Shown: positions 52,397 to 61,708 of the stretch, piece after piece
Layout: each line of letters opens with the position of its first letter
Position numbering within the stretch: position 1 is the stretch's first letter
Program-made: the position numbers and the translations under genes
Source of the DNA: an uncultured Chromatiaceae bacterium
GTDB lineage: Bacteria; Pseudomonadota; Gammaproteobacteria; Enterobacterales; Alteromonadaceae
DNA: 61,812 nt
Assembly: GCA_946482325.1 (NCBI GenBank)
Contig: CAMLRA010000007.1
Coordinates: forward strand, 1-61,812
Direction: 5' to 3'
Notes under the pieces: generated by a model
Seen by the model: the letters and a program-made list of their open reading frames with translations, nothing else
Told to the model about the DNA's origin: nothing
Databases searched by the model: none

Positions 52397-53164
52397 TTAA
52401 CCGGCTTTGTGCTGTGCGCAGTGGCAGTCTGCCAAGCGGGTCACTTTAAAGGAGTTCCATGCAAAACGTTGGCCGTCAAACAACTGTAGTTGGTGCCAGG
52501 GAACCGGCAGACCGGCCAGAATATTAAACGCCAGCAGGGCCTGCGAAACACCGAGCAGCCCCACCACCGCCGGGACTATGCCCGATTCACTGCAACTGAG
52601 TTGCTCCTGGCCCATGGTTTGACTCAGACAGTGATAACAAGGACCTGTCCCCCGGTTGTCAAAACAAATCAGTTGCCCTTCAAACCGAATGGCTGCAGCA
52701 GATACCAGCGGGATTTTATGCCGGACGCAGGCCTGATTGACCAACAAACGCGCCTGCAGGCTGTCAGTACAATCCAGCACCAGATCATGCGCCGGCACTT
52801 GTTGCTCCAGCAATGCCGCATCAGCAAAAACGGACAATGACTGCACTTGTATCGCCGAATTCATCTGCGCCAGGCGCTGCTGCGCGATCTCAGCTTTATC
52901 AGCCCCGATATTGCTTTCGTCGTACAAAGGCTGGCGTTGCAGATTGGTCAGCTCTATCCGGTCCCCGTCAACGAGCGTGAGACGACCAACCCCTGCACTA
53001 GCCAGATAAGGCGCTGCCGCACAACCCAAACCACCAAGGCCGACGATTAATACCCTGCTGTTCAGCAGACGTTCCTGACCCTGCAGATCAATTTCCGGCA
53101 ACATAATTTGCCGGCTATAGCGACGTGTTTCCGCCAGCGTATTCAGCTTGAATGATGAGGGCAT
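52397..53164 (-). CDS. moeB: Molybdopterin-synthase adenylyltransferase MoeB
   Basis: A 255-residue ThiF/HesA-type enzyme. The ATP-binding loop is VLIVGLGGLGCAAAPYLAS and the RYSRQIMLPE start is typical. Asp in VLDCTDSLQARLLVN and the zinc cysteines CYHCLSQ and CHCAQ complete the family pattern. It adenylates the Gly-Gly end of MoaD (56635-56904). No rhodanese extension is present. GAGGAGG precedes the ATG. It is 31 bases after moeA in the same operon. Confidence 0.93.
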   Translation of the reverse strand: MPSSFKLNTLAETRRYSRQIMLPEIDLQGQERLLNSRVLIVGLGGLGCAAAPYLASAGVGRLTLVDGDRIELTNLQRQPLYDESNIGADKAEIAQQRLAQMNSAIQVQSLSVFADAALLEQQVPAHDLVLDCTDSLQARLLVNQACVRHKIPLVSAAAIRFEGQLICFDNRGTGPCYHCLSQTMGQEQLSCSESGIVPAVVGLLGVSQALLAFNILAGLPVPWHQLQLFDGQRFAWNSFKVTRLADCHCAQHKAG

Positions 53165-53195
53165 TTTAACCTCCTCAGTACAGCGTCAACAGACA

Positions 53196-54461
53196 TTAAT
53201 ACCACCAGGGACTCTTGGGCTGCACCTGCACATTTTCGCCGGCAGCCACATTGGCACGGTCCTGTTCCAGCCAGACCAGCCCATCAGCCTGCAATAGTGA
53301 CGTCAGCATGGCCGAACTGTCGATACCAGCAGGCGCTGCCAGCACTCCATCTGGCTGGATCTCCAGGTGTACCCGCTGCATATCCAGGCGGCCTGGCGTT
53401 TTGTTAAATGGCTTGGCCGCACGGGCCGGCCACAGCACTTTTTCCGCTGGTATCCGGCCTTGCAGATAATGCAAAGCAGGCACAACCAGCTGTTCACAGG
53501 TTGTGACCGCAGAAACAGGATTGCCTGGTAAGCCAAAAAACCAACATTGCTTGCCGGCTTGCTTCACAGCACCAAAGGCAAATGGCTTGCCGGGTTTTAT
53601 CGCCACTTTCCAAAAATGCACATTGCCCAGTTCAGCCAGTACCTGGCGGGTGAAATCACTGTCACCAACGGAGACACCACCGCTGCTTATCAATACATCA
53701 TGGTGCGCGGCAAGGGTCAGCAACCGTTCTTTCAGCGCGTCCGGCTGGTCAGCCACCCAGCCGCCATCGATCACCTCACAACCCAATCGGGTTAACACTG
53801 TATGCAGCACAATCCGGTTACTGTCGTACAACTGGCCTTGGGCTAAAGGAAGACCAGGTTGCTGCAGCTCGTCGCCGGTAGAAATTACCGCAACGCGAAT
53901 TTTTCGATACACCAGGCAGCTGGAGATGCCCAAAGTCGCGAGCAAGCCAAGTTGCAGTGGGCCCAACAGAGTGCCTTTTGGCAGTACCAGCTGCCCTTTT
54001 GCCAGCTCCTCGCCCTGGCGGCGCACATAATCGCCGCGAGCAGGCATTGCCTGCAGCCGTATCGCCAGACCGTCCGGACTCTTCTCAACATATTCCTGCA
54101 TCACCACAGTGTCACATCCGGCCGGCACCAGGGCGCCCGTGGTGATCCGAATGGCGGATCCGGCAACAAAATCGCCGTTGAACGGATGGCCTGCGACACT
54201 TTGACCCGAGAGCGGAAACCATTGCGACATTGCCTGGTTTTCCACGGGCTGCTGGATGTCCGGGAACCGGACGGCATAACCGTCCATTGCTGAGTTGGTT
54301 TCCCGCGGTACCGGAAATGGGCTAAAAATATCTTCAGCCAGGACGCGCTCTGCGGCGTCCCACAATGGCACCACGTCACTGTGAAAAGACCACTGCGTGG
54401 CAATAGTATTCAGCAGCTGGTCACAAGCCGCCTGCAGCGTTAGCATCGCTGGTTTGTTCAT
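53196..54461 (-). CDS. moeA: Molybdopterin molybdenumtransferase MoeA
   Basis: A 421-residue protein. Family motifs are PRETNSAMDGYAV near residue 65, ITTGALVPAGCDTVVMQEY, AVISTGDEL, YDSNRIVL, SSGGVSVGDSDF and FFGLPGNPVSAV. It inserts molybdate into adenylated molybdopterin. The ATG at 54461 (MNKPAMLTL) has AAGGAAA upstream and lies inside the end of the TetR gene (41-base overlap), so moeA may be transcribed from the tetR promoter. Confidence 0.95.
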   Translation of the reverse strand: MNKPAMLTLQAACDQLLNTIATQWSFHSDVVPLWDAAERVLAEDIFSPFPVPRETNSAMDGYAVRFPDIQQPVENQAMSQWFPLSGQSVAGHPFNGDFVAGSAIRITTGALVPAGCDTVVMQEYVEKSPDGLAIRLQAMPARGDYVRRQGEELAKGQLVLPKGTLLGPLQLGLLATLGISSCLVYRKIRVAVISTGDELQQPGLPLAQGQLYDSNRIVLHTVLTRLGCEVIDGGWVADQPDALKERLLTLAAHHDVLISSGGVSVGDSDFTRQVLAELGNVHFWKVAIKPGKPFAFGAVKQAGKQCWFFGLPGNPVSAVTTCEQLVVPALHYLQGRIPAEKVLWPARAAKPFNKTPGRLDMQRVHLEIQPDGVLAAPAGIDSSAMLTSLLQADGLVWLEQDRANVAAGENVQVQPKSPWWY

Positions 54462-55104
54462 GCTGTTTTCCTTTTGCGTCGAATTGACACTGTGCCTGCT
54501 CCAACCAACCCATGGTGAGGTCGGTTGCACCATTCGCCTTGAGCAACTGCGCCGCACTGTGCATTGCTTCACGCAACCGCATGCTTCCTTCCAGCGCGGC
54601 AGCCATCAGTGCGCCATCAAATAACATCAACAGGGCCGATGCCGTTTGGGCCGAACTTTGGACTGCGGCATAATCACACCACTGCACAAACTGCTGCAAC
54701 ATCCATGTGCGCTGACCGGACGCCAGCTGGCGCGCGGGATGTTGTTCGCAGGCAAACTCGCTGTTGAGCAGCTGGATCGGACAACCACGGAACTGTTCTT
54801 CCTCAGACCAGGCAATGGCACATTCAAAGACGCGCAGGATCCGTTGGGGCGGTGGAAATTGCCCGACATACTGCTCGATGCTGCTTCGGGCCAGTTCAAT
54901 TCTGCGCTGCAGGTAGGCCGCAATCAAATCGTCTTTGCAGCCGAAATGCGAATACAACGAGGCTTTTGCTGCATTCGCTTCCTCCAGCACGCGATCTATC
55001 CCAACCGCATGTATCCCTTCGGTATAAAACAGCCGGTCCGCTGCGTCCAGCAAACGCGCCCTGACATTGGGTTTTACTGGTGTTTCAGATGTGATTTTTT
55101 TCAT
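54421..55104 (-). CDS. TetR-family transcriptional regulator
   Basis: A 227-residue repressor. The N-terminal HTH is LLDAADRLFYTEGIHAVGID followed by KASLYSHFGCKDDLIAAYL. The C-terminal ligand domain shows the TetR_C subgroup segment FRGCPIQLLNSEF. Two operator-like palindromes stand between it and the divergent SDR gene, so it probably represses both. Its 3' end overlaps moeA by 41 bases. Confidence 0.9.
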   Translation of the reverse strand: MKKITSETPVKPNVRARLLDAADRLFYTEGIHAVGIDRVLEEANAAKASLYSHFGCKDDLIAAYLQRRIELARSSIEQYVGQFPPPQRILRVFECAIAWSEEEQFRGCPIQLLNSEFACEQHPARQLASGQRTWMLQQFVQWCDYAAVQSSAQTASALLMLFDGALMAAALEGSMRLREAMHSAAQLLKANGATDLTMGWLEQAQCQFDAKGKQHEQTSDANAAGGL

Positions 55105-55114
55105 CAGTTGACAG

Positions 55115-55168
55115 TACAGACCGATCTGTCTATAGTCAAGCGCAACAAATAGACAGATCTGTCTATTT
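55115..55168. promoter_or_regulatory. Double TetR operator
   Basis: 55147-55168 is a perfect 22-bp palindrome with half site AAATAGACAGA. A second copy at 55117-55132 agrees with the core TAGACAGATCTGTCTA at 14 of 16 bases. They lie 72 bases before the SDR ATG and 13 bases before the TetR ATG. Confidence 0.85.
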
Positions 55169-55239
55169 TTATTGAAAGTCTAATTTTTACAACAAGTTAT
55201 TACATCAGTCTTCAACCACAACTATACAGAGCCTATAAA

Positions 55240-55989
55240 ATGAGTTTTCAAATTCGAGACAAAATTGCATTAGTCACAGGCGCAAACCGCGGGATCGGTG
55301 CTGCAATCGTCGAAGCATTGATTGATGCCGGCGCACAAAAAGTTTATGCCGCAGCCCGTGACGTCCATGATCTGAACCCGCTGGTACACCGCTTTAATGG
55401 CAAAGTCGTGCCGCTGCAGCTTGATGTCACCAATGCGGCTCAAATCCGTGCTGCCGCACAAACTGCAACTGACGTCGAGTTACTGGTGAACAATGCCGGT
55501 GTCGCGGCAAAATTGGGCGGCGACTTCACCGACCCGGACTGGTTAGTGCAAGGCCGGACCGAAATGGAAGTGAATTACTTTGGTACCTTGCAGATGGCCC
55601 AAATGTTCGCCCCGGTGTTAAAAGCAAATGGTGGCGGTGCTTTAGTCAACATCGGCTCTATTGCTTCATTGGTCAACTTCCCGTTATTTGTTTCTTACAG
55701 CGCTTCCAAAGCTGCGACACATTCCATCACCCAGGCGGCAAGAATTCTGCTAAAAGCACAAGGAACACAAGTGTTTGGGGTGTATCCAGGCCCAATAGAT
55801 ACCAGAATGGCTGCCGATGTCCCGTTGCCAAAAGTCAGCGCCGCGCACGCCGCACAGCAGATTGTGCAAGGTCTGGAGCTTGGCCAGGAGGAAATATTTC
55901 CGGATCCGCTGGGACAACAAATGGGCGCAGCCTACGTCAGCAGTCCAAAAGGGCTTGAGCGGATGGTCATCGACATGGTTAGCCAGTAA
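55240..55989 (+). CDS. Short-chain dehydrogenase/reductase
   Basis: A 249-residue Rossmann-fold enzyme. The NAD(P) loop is VTGANRGIGAAI, the NNAGV motif follows, the catalytic Ser is in NIGSIASLVNF, and Tyr/Lys are in YSASKAA. Classical SDR; substrate unknown. It is divergent from the TetR gene across the double operator, a usual arrangement for an inducible reductase against a reactive carbonyl or quinone. Confidence 0.92.
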   Translation: MSFQIRDKIALVTGANRGIGAAIVEALIDAGAQKVYAAARDVHDLNPLVHRFNGKVVPLQLDVTNAAQIRAAAQTATDVELLVNNAGVAAKLGGDFTDPDWLVQGRTEMEVNYFGTLQMAQMFAPVLKANGGGALVNIGSIASLVNFPLFVSYSASKAATHSITQAARILLKAQGTQVFGVYPGPIDTRMAADVPLPKVSAAHAAQQIVQGLELGQEEIFPDPLGQQMGAAYVSSPKGLERMVIDMVSQ

Positions 55990-56168
55990 CCTTTTGCTTC
56001 CTGAGCACTTCAGCTGTATAGCTATCAGCGAATTACACTGCTGTTGGCACGACAAAGTCGCGACCAATGGCAGTTTCTGTTTTACTTAAACTCAATAATA
56101 CGTTTAGCTGCCAGATACTTCATCTGCTGGTTGACAACCCTGCGGGCACACATAACACGGGAAGGAAG

Positions 56169-56651
56169 ATGCAACCATTCACCCATCTGGATGAAAACGG
56201 CGCGGCCACTATGGTCGACATCAGTCACAAAGCAGCCAGCCTGCGCACTGCAGTGGCGCAGGCTGAAGTGAAAATGCTGCCGTCACTGATCGACACGCTG
56301 ATGGCACTGCCTAAGGGCGACGCGTTAGCCTGCGCCCGGATCGCTGGCATCATGGCAGCGAAAAAAACCGCAGAGCTGATTCCGTTGTGTCATCCGATTG
56401 CGTTAACCAAGGTCGGCATTGAATTTGAACTGGATCCAATCGCAGGGATAGTCATCATCAAAGCGAGCTGCAGTGTTGCTGGCAGTACCGGTGTTGAAAT
56501 GGAAGCCCTCACCGCGGTATCTGTTGCTGCGCTCACACTACACGATATGGTCAAAGCCGCAGATCCGGCCGTGGAAATCAATCACATTCACCTCGTCGAA
56601 AAAATTGGCGGCAAATCAGGGCATTGGAGGCGCAATGACCACGCAGAGTAA
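56169..56651 (+). CDS. moaC: Cyclic pyranopterin monophosphate synthase MoaC
   Basis: A 160-residue protein. Motifs are MVDISHKAAS near the start, KGDALACARIAGIMAAKKT, PLCHPIAL and GVEMEALTAVSVAALTLHDM, all typical of MoaC. It makes cPMP from the MoaA product. GGAAGGAAG precedes ATG 56169. Its last 17 bases overlap moaD, so the C-terminal tail (HWRRNDHAE) is shaped by the overlap. Confidence 0.95.
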   Translation: MQPFTHLDENGAATMVDISHKAASLRTAVAQAEVKMLPSLIDTLMALPKGDALACARIAGIMAAKKTAELIPLCHPIALTKVGIEFELDPIAGIVIIKASCSVAGSTGVEMEALTAVSVAALTLHDMVKAADPAVEINHIHLVEKIGGKSGHWRRNDHAE

Positions 56652-56904
56652 GCCTGTAACTAAGGTGCTGTTTTTTGCTTCTTTTCGCGAATTAACCGGA
56701 CAAGCAGAACTCAGCATTCAGCTGATGCAACCCACAACAGTGTCAAATCTGTTGGTGCAGCTTTATGCTGAGTATCCGCAGGTCAAACACCAGCTGAGCG
56801 ATAGGCAGGTTCTGTTTGCCGTCAATCAGCAGCTGGCGACAACCACCACGCTAGTGCAGCCTGGAGACGAAGTCGCGCTGTTTCCGCTTGTCACCGGAGG
56901 CTGA
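56635..56904 (+). CDS. moaD: Molybdopterin synthase sulfur carrier MoaD
   Basis: An 89-residue ubiquitin-fold protein ending in Gly-Gly (FPLVTGG), the site of adenylation by MoeB and thiocarboxylation. The segment VLFFASFRELTGQ at the start and PGDEVALFP near the end are family traits. GGAGG precedes the ATG. It overlaps moaC by 17 bases and is 2 bases from moaE. Confidence 0.93.
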   Translation: MTTQSKPVTKVLFFASFRELTGQAELSIQLMQPTTVSNLLVQLYAEYPQVKHQLSDRQVLFAVNQQLATTTTLVQPGDEVALFPLVTGG

Positions 56905-56906
56905 CC

Positions 56907-57380
56907 ATGGAATTTTCCTGCCTGTGCCGGGTACAGACCGAAGATTTTGATCTGGCTGAAGAATACCAGCGGCTGGTGCGCCGCGACTGTGGTGCCGTGG
57001 TCGTGTTTGTGGGTTTAGTCCGGGATCATTTGCCAGCTGACGGGACTGAGCCCGTGCTGGCGTTAGAGCTGGAACATTATCCGGGGATGACTGAAAGCAG
57101 TATTAAAAACATTGCGCAGCAAGCCGCAGAACGCTTTGATATTCAGGCGATGACTGTTATTCATCGGGTCGGATTACTGCAGGTCAGCGCACAAATTGTG
57201 CTGGTCGCTGTGGCAGCGGCGCACCGGGCCGCGGCATTTTCGGCCAGCGAAATGGTGATGGACTATTTAAAAAACTATGTCCCCATCTGGAAAAAAATAC
57301 ATACACAGCACCAGTCCGCCTGGGCCGAAGCAAAACAGGCTGATCAGCAAGCGTTACAGCGCTGGCAGGCCAGCGAATAA
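56907..57380 (+). CDS. moaE: Molybdopterin synthase catalytic subunit MoaE
   Basis: A 157-residue protein. Motifs are GAVVVFVGLVRD, LELEHYPGMTESSI, HRVGLLQV and the C-terminal KNYVPIWKKIHT with the active-site lysines. It transfers sulfur from MoaD to cPMP. Third gene of moaC-moaD-moaE. Confidence 0.95.
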   Translation: MEFSCLCRVQTEDFDLAEEYQRLVRRDCGAVVVFVGLVRDHLPADGTEPVLALELEHYPGMTESSIKNIAQQAAERFDIQAMTVIHRVGLLQVSAQIVLVAVAAAHRAAAFSASEMVMDYLKNYVPIWKKIHTQHQSAWAEAKQADQQALQRWQASE

Positions 57381-57609
57381 CCGCTCTTACCCTGCCCCGG
57401 CGTGTCACGGCATCGCATGAGCCGGAATAGTTAATTTCATGAGATGACCATTCTGTGATAGCCGATTGCAGCGGATAATTGCCATAAGAAGTCAGGACAT
57501 GATGGACGGGATAGTCTCGTTCAGGCCTGAACCGGTCAGCCGCACACGACACCAGCGTTTACGCTGAAAAAGCCCCCGACTGCTGACCATAAACTCACCC
57601 GGAGCTACC

Positions 57610-58395
57610 GTGCATAACACCAGGACCTATCGCATTGCAGCGCAATTTGTTCTGTTGTTATGTTGTGCGGGTAACGCAAACGCCTGTCAGCTCACTGTCT
57701 CAGCCGCTGCCAGTTTAACCAATGCCTTCAAAGAAATTGCTGCTCACTTTGCGCAAAAACAACATTGCAAAATAGTGTTGAATTTTGCGGCATCGGGCAC
57801 GCTGGTCCAGCAACTGAAACATGGGGCGCCGATTGATGTGCTGGCCACTGCGGATCTGCAAAGTATGGACCTTGCGCAGCAACAAGAGCTTGTAGCACAG
57901 GACAGCCGGCAGCATTTTATCAGTAATAGACTGGTGCTTATTACTTCATTAGATCAACAACTTAATATTTCCGCGCATCCGCAACAGCTGTCGTCGGCTG
58001 ACCTGCTGAACAGATTAACCGAACCACAGATCCGCCACATTGCAATAGGCAATCCGACTGCAGTCCCTGCGGGTCGTTATGCGCAGTCCAGCTTGCAGCG
58101 GGCGGGACTGTGGCAGGCTATACAAGGCAAAATCATCCCGGCCCTGCATGTGCGTCAGGTGCTGGATTATGTGGTGCGGGGCGAAGTTGAAGCTGGTTTT
58201 GTCTATGCCTCTGATGTGCAGGGCCAATCGGTAAAATTACTCGGTGTCGTTGATACCGGAACTGTAATTCTGTACCCGGCAGCGGTCAGTAAAACCAGCA
58301 GTGATCCACTCGCTGCGCGCCGCTTTGTTGCCTACCTGTCGTCGCCGACAGCACAAAGTATTTTTCAACGTCATGGCTTTAGTACGAATCAATAA
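57610..58395 (+). CDS. modA: Molybdate ABC transporter substrate-binding protein ModA
   Basis: A 261-residue protein with a signal peptide (AAQFVLLLCCAGNANA). The motifs VSAAASLTNAFKEIA, FAASGTLVQQLKHGAPIDVL and AIGNPTAVPAGRYAQ with the oxyanion-binding Ser and Tyr are those of ModA. GTG start with GGAG 5 bases upstream. The 229 bases between moaE and modA hold no clear ModE or riboswitch element. Confidence 0.94.
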   Translation: MHNTRTYRIAAQFVLLLCCAGNANACQLTVSAAASLTNAFKEIAAHFAQKQHCKIVLNFAASGTLVQQLKHGAPIDVLATADLQSMDLAQQQELVAQDSRQHFISNRLVLITSLDQQLNISAHPQQLSSADLLNRLTEPQIRHIAIGNPTAVPAGRYAQSSLQRAGLWQAIQGKIIPALHVRQVLDYVVRGEVEAGFVYASDVQGQSVKLLGVVDTGTVILYPAAVSKTSSDPLAARRFVAYLSSPTAQSIFQRHGFSTNQ

Positions 58396-58409
58396 CTGTG
58401 GACTGATAA

Positions 58410-59075
58410 ATGGACTGGAGTGCGATTCAATTATCGTTATGGGTAGCAGGCGCTGCGACTGGCCTGAATTTGCTGCTGGCCGGCAGTTGTGCCTATGTTT
58501 TCTCTCGACGCGACATTCCCGGCAAATATTGGCTGGAAACCCTGCTTACTTTGCCGATGGTACTGCCCCCCACCGTAGTAGGTTATTACCTGCTGGTATT
58601 GTTGGGACGGCAAAGCAGTTTAGGGATTGCGCTTGAGCAGTGGTTTGGCATCCGGCTGGTGTTTAGTCTTGAAGGCGCTATTGTTGCCGCGACTATCATG
58701 ACTTTTCCTTTGGTACTAAAGCCTGCTAAAGCGGCTTTTGACGCCGTCAACCCACAATATATTCAGGCAGCACAAGTGCTTGGCCTCAACCGCTGCGCGG
58801 TGTTTTGCCGCGTGACCCTGCCGCTGGCGTGGCGGGGCATCACCGCAGGTCTGATGCTGGCATTTGCCCGCGCTCTTGGCGAGTTTGGCGCGACACTGAT
58901 GCTGGCCGGCAGTATTCCGGGCCAGACGCAGACTTTATCTATTGCAATTTATGAAGCGATGCAGGCCGGTGAACAGGATAAGGCCAATCAACTGGTGCTG
59001 ATCACGTCATTGTTGGCGATAACTTTGTTGTTGTTCGCTCATATGCTGACAAGGTCTGCCCATAAGGCGTCCTGA
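58410..59075 (+). CDS. modB: Molybdate ABC transporter permease ModB
   Basis: A 221-residue membrane protein with about five to six helices. The ABC coupling loop (EAA motif) is ARALGEFGATLMLAGSIPG, typical of molybdate/sulfate permeases, and LPPTVVGYYLL belongs to the ModB family. It starts 14 bases after modA. Confidence 0.94.
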   Translation: MDWSAIQLSLWVAGAATGLNLLLAGSCAYVFSRRDIPGKYWLETLLTLPMVLPPTVVGYYLLVLLGRQSSLGIALEQWFGIRLVFSLEGAIVAATIMTFPLVLKPAKAAFDAVNPQYIQAAQVLGLNRCAVFCRVTLPLAWRGITAGLMLAFARALGEFGATLMLAGSIPGQTQTLSIAIYEAMQAGEQDKANQLVLITSLLAITLLLFAHMLTRSAHKAS

Positions 59076-59131
59076 ATGGCCCCGCCACAGGCCGTCACGG
59101 AACACACGACAAACCATGAGGGAGCCGAATT

Positions 59132-59827
59132 TTGTTTGATATTTGTGTGCAAAAGACCTTAAGCGCCAGCGGATTCTCCCTGGACGTGCAAATACAAAGT
59201 CAGGTGCAACGGCTGGTACTGCTCGGCCCTTCAGGGGCAGGTAAAAGTCTGACATTAAAAGCGATTGCCGGTTTATTAACGCCGGACAGCGGCCACATTC
59301 AGGTCGGTGACCAGTGCTACTTTAACCATCGCAGCGGGCTGAATCTGGCACCACAAGAGCGTCAGATAGGTTATGTCTTTCAGGACTATGCATTATTTCC
59401 CCATCTTAACGTGTTACAAAACATCAGCTTTGCCCTGACGCGAACGCTGCTGAATCCTGGCAAACAACAACAGCAACAAGCGCACCCCTGGCTGGAGCAA
59501 TTTGGCCTGACATCATGCGCGACTTTGTATCCGCACCAGTTGTCCGGAGGGCAGAAGCAAAGGGTGGCTCTGGCGCGGGCTTTGGCGGCTAAACCCAAAG
59601 CACTGCTGCTGGATGAGCCTTTTGCGGCGATCGATACTGAACTGAAGCATCAGTTGCGACATGAACTACTGCAATTACAAATACAAGCACAGATCCCGAT
59701 GATCCTCATTACACATGATGCAACAGATGCTGAATATTTTGCTCAGCAGGTCATAGAACTGCGCCGGGGCCTTGTCCACGCTTCCAGCTCTAGCACAACT
59801 CCTCAGCGGTCTGTAACCCAGGACTAA
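59132..59827 (+). CDS. modC: Molybdate ABC transporter ATP-binding protein ModC, short form
   Basis: A 231-residue ATPase. Walker A is LLGPSGAGKSLT, the Q-loop is YVFQDYALFP, the signature is LSGGQKQRVALARAL, Walker B is ALLLDEPFAAID, and the H-loop is LITHD. Usual ModC proteins have about 350 residues, with a C-terminal MOP/TOBE molybdate-sensing domain. That domain is absent here, so feedback by molybdate is probably lost. The start is TTG 59132, with GAGGGAG 7 bases upstream. Confidence 0.92.
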   Translation: MFDICVQKTLSASGFSLDVQIQSQVQRLVLLGPSGAGKSLTLKAIAGLLTPDSGHIQVGDQCYFNHRSGLNLAPQERQIGYVFQDYALFPHLNVLQNISFALTRTLLNPGKQQQQQAHPWLEQFGLTSCATLYPHQLSGGQKQRVALARALAAKPKALLLDEPFAAIDTELKHQLRHELLQLQIQAQIPMILITHDATDAEYFAQQVIELRRGLVHASSSSTTPQRSVTQD

Positions 59828-59892
59828 CAGGCAGGCACAATAAAACGACGCGAATGTGAACTTACCGGCATCTTGTATGGATATGCCGCCGG

Positions 59893-60438
59893 TTACAGCG
59901 GCGACCAGTCGCGCGCCAACAACCCCAGTTTCAGGTCGTCAACAAAACGGCCGCCAAGGAAATAATGTTCTCGCAGCAGGCCTTCCTGCACAAAGCCATG
60001 TTTTTGCAGCAGTTTTAAACTGGGTTCATTGCCAGCGGTGACAGTCGCGACCAGCTTGTGATAACCACAATTTTGCACCGCAAACTGCAACAACGTTTGC
60101 AGCGCTTCACCGGCAAAACCCTGCCCTTGCTGCGCCGGCAACAGTAAAAAGCCCACTTCGGCCTGCCGGTTTGGCCAATCGCTGCGTAAACCAATGACGC
60201 CGACCGGAGCTGAGTTGTCCCGCCGCTCTATCACCAACGCCATCATGTCGGGGCGGTGAACAGTCCATGGCTGCAGGCGGCTGTCAAAGCGGCTGCGGAT
60301 TTGCGCTTCACTGAGCTCATCACAGACATAACGCCGCACCGAATCATCCTGATGCAACTGCAAAAACAAGGGCCAGTCGCCGACACGCATGGTTCGTAGC
60401 TGTAATCTGGCACTGGTTAATTCGAGAAAGTGCTCCAT
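59893..60438 (-). CDS. GNAT acetyltransferase (RimJ/RimL-like)
   Basis: A 181-residue N-acetyltransferase. The N-terminal LTSARLQLRTMRVGDWPLFL is the RimJ-like start. Motif A for acetyl-CoA is LLPAQQGQGFAGEALQTLL, followed by GNEPSLKLLQKHGFVQEG. It might acetylate a protein N terminus or a small amine. It converges with modC. Confidence 0.9.
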   Translation of the reverse strand: MEHFLELTSARLQLRTMRVGDWPLFLQLHQDDSVRRYVCDELSEAQIRSRFDSRLQPWTVHRPDMMALVIERRDNSAPVGVIGLRSDWPNRQAEVGFLLLPAQQGQGFAGEALQTLLQFAVQNCGYHKLVATVTAGNEPSLKLLQKHGFVQEGLLREHYFLGGRFVDDLKLGLLARDWSPL

Positions 60439-60496
60439 AACATGGCTCCGCTGAAATAAAAAAGCTCCGGATTGCGCAATTGGCCGGCGACGACTT

Positions 60497-61708
60497 TTAA
60501 CGTAGCGCTGGTGCAGCCACCACCGGTGCTTCGCGAATGGGCAGATTAGCCACGGCAGCGAGCGCTGCCAGCGCCATGTCGGCGTACCACATCCAGCTGT
60601 AATCGCCCTGCATTGTCAGCGCGATGCCGCCGAGCCAGGCGCCAAAAAAGCCGCCGATCTGATGGGCAAACAACGCAATACCAAACAAAGTAGCAAGATA
60701 ACGGGTGCCAAATAACTTGCCAACTATCGCCGCGGTCGGCGGCACCGTCGCGAGCCAGGTGAAGCCAAGACCTGCGGCAAACAGGTAGAAGGTCCATTCG
60801 GTTTTTGGCAGCAACAGATACACAGCAATCAACAAAGCGCGGCTGCCATACATCGCCGCCAACACCGATTTACTGCGGTATTTCGCCACACAGGAACCGG
60901 CGTACAAACTGCCAGCGATATTCGCCAGACCAATAATCGCTAAAGACCAGCTCGCCACATCGGCCGGCAGGCCACACAAACTAACTTCACCGGGTAAATG
61001 CGTCACCAGAAAAGCGATGTGAAAACCGCAGGTAAAAAAGCCAAAACTTAATAAAGCGTAACTGCGATCGCCCAGCGCTTCGCCAATGGCATGGCGCATG
61101 CCTTTGTCATTGTCATGTTTGATCGGCGCGGTGCTACCGCCGGTGAATTTAGCGATCAACGGAATAGTCGCCAGTGCTGTCAGCGCCAGGGCCCACATCG
61201 CCCCCATCCAGCCCACGCTTTGAATCAGTTTTTGCGACAGTGGCGCAAACACAAACTGCCCAAATGAGCCACCGGCGTTGATGATGCCGGACGCCGAACC
61301 ACGCGCTTCGGCCGGCAACCGCTGCGACGCCGCACCAATGAGCACTGAAAACCCACTGATGCCGGAGCCGACCGCCGTCAACAGCCCCACGCTTAACACC
61401 AGGCCCAAAGTGCCGCTGGCAAAAGGTGTCAGCGCACAACCGGCGGCGAGCAGCAGTAACCCCCCCACCAATACCGGGCCGGCACCAAACCTGTCCGCCA
61501 GCGCGCCGGCCACCGGCTGCGCTGCGCCCCAGCTCAGCTGCGCAATCGCCATGGCAAAACTGATGGCCGCGATACCCATGCCGGTCGAACTGCTGATTGG
61601 ACTGACGAACAAACCAAACGACTGGCGGATGCCCATCGACACCATCAAAATTCCGGCAGCCGCCAGTACTATCACCAGCACATCAGGACGACGCACACTT
61701 TGAAACAT
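60497..61708 (-). CDS. MFS transporter
   Basis: About 403 residues with twelve helices (starts MFQSVRRPDVLVIVLAAAGI). The loop 2-3 motif is GALADRFGAGPVLVGG, and the helix 1 region GIRQSFGLFVSPIS is typical of the OFA/monocarboxylate-like group. GGAG 6 bases from ATG 61708 fixes the start. Substrate unknown; anions such as oxalate or formate are possible for this subgroup. A probable own promoter lies toward the window end. Positions 61709-61812 hold nothing else recognised. Confidence 0.87.
   Translation of the reverse strand: MFQSVRRPDVLVIVLAAAGILMVSMGIRQSFGLFVSPISSSTGMGIAAISFAMAIAQLSWGAAQPVAGALADRFGAGPVLVGGLLLLAAGCALTPFASGTLGLVLSVGLLTAVGSGISGFSVLIGAASQRLPAEARGSASGIINAGGSFGQFVFAPLSQKLIQSVGWMGAMWALALTALATIPLIAKFTGGSTAPIKHDNDKGMRHAIGEALGDRSYALLSFGFFTCGFHIAFLVTHLPGEVSLCGLPADVASWSLAIIGLANIAGSLYAGSCVAKYRSKSVLAAMYGSRALLIAVYLLLPKTEWTFYLFAAGLGFTWLATVPPTAAIVGKLFGTRYLATLFGIALFAHQIGGFFGAWLGGIALTMQGDYSWMWYADMALAALAAVANLPIREAPVVAAPALR

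Noticed and set aside
57381..57609. Moco riboswitch or ModE site upstream of modA
   Set aside because: I looked for a ModE palindrome (TATATA half sites) and for the Moco RNA layout and could not fit either. The stretch upstream of moaA (41122-41326) also gave no match.
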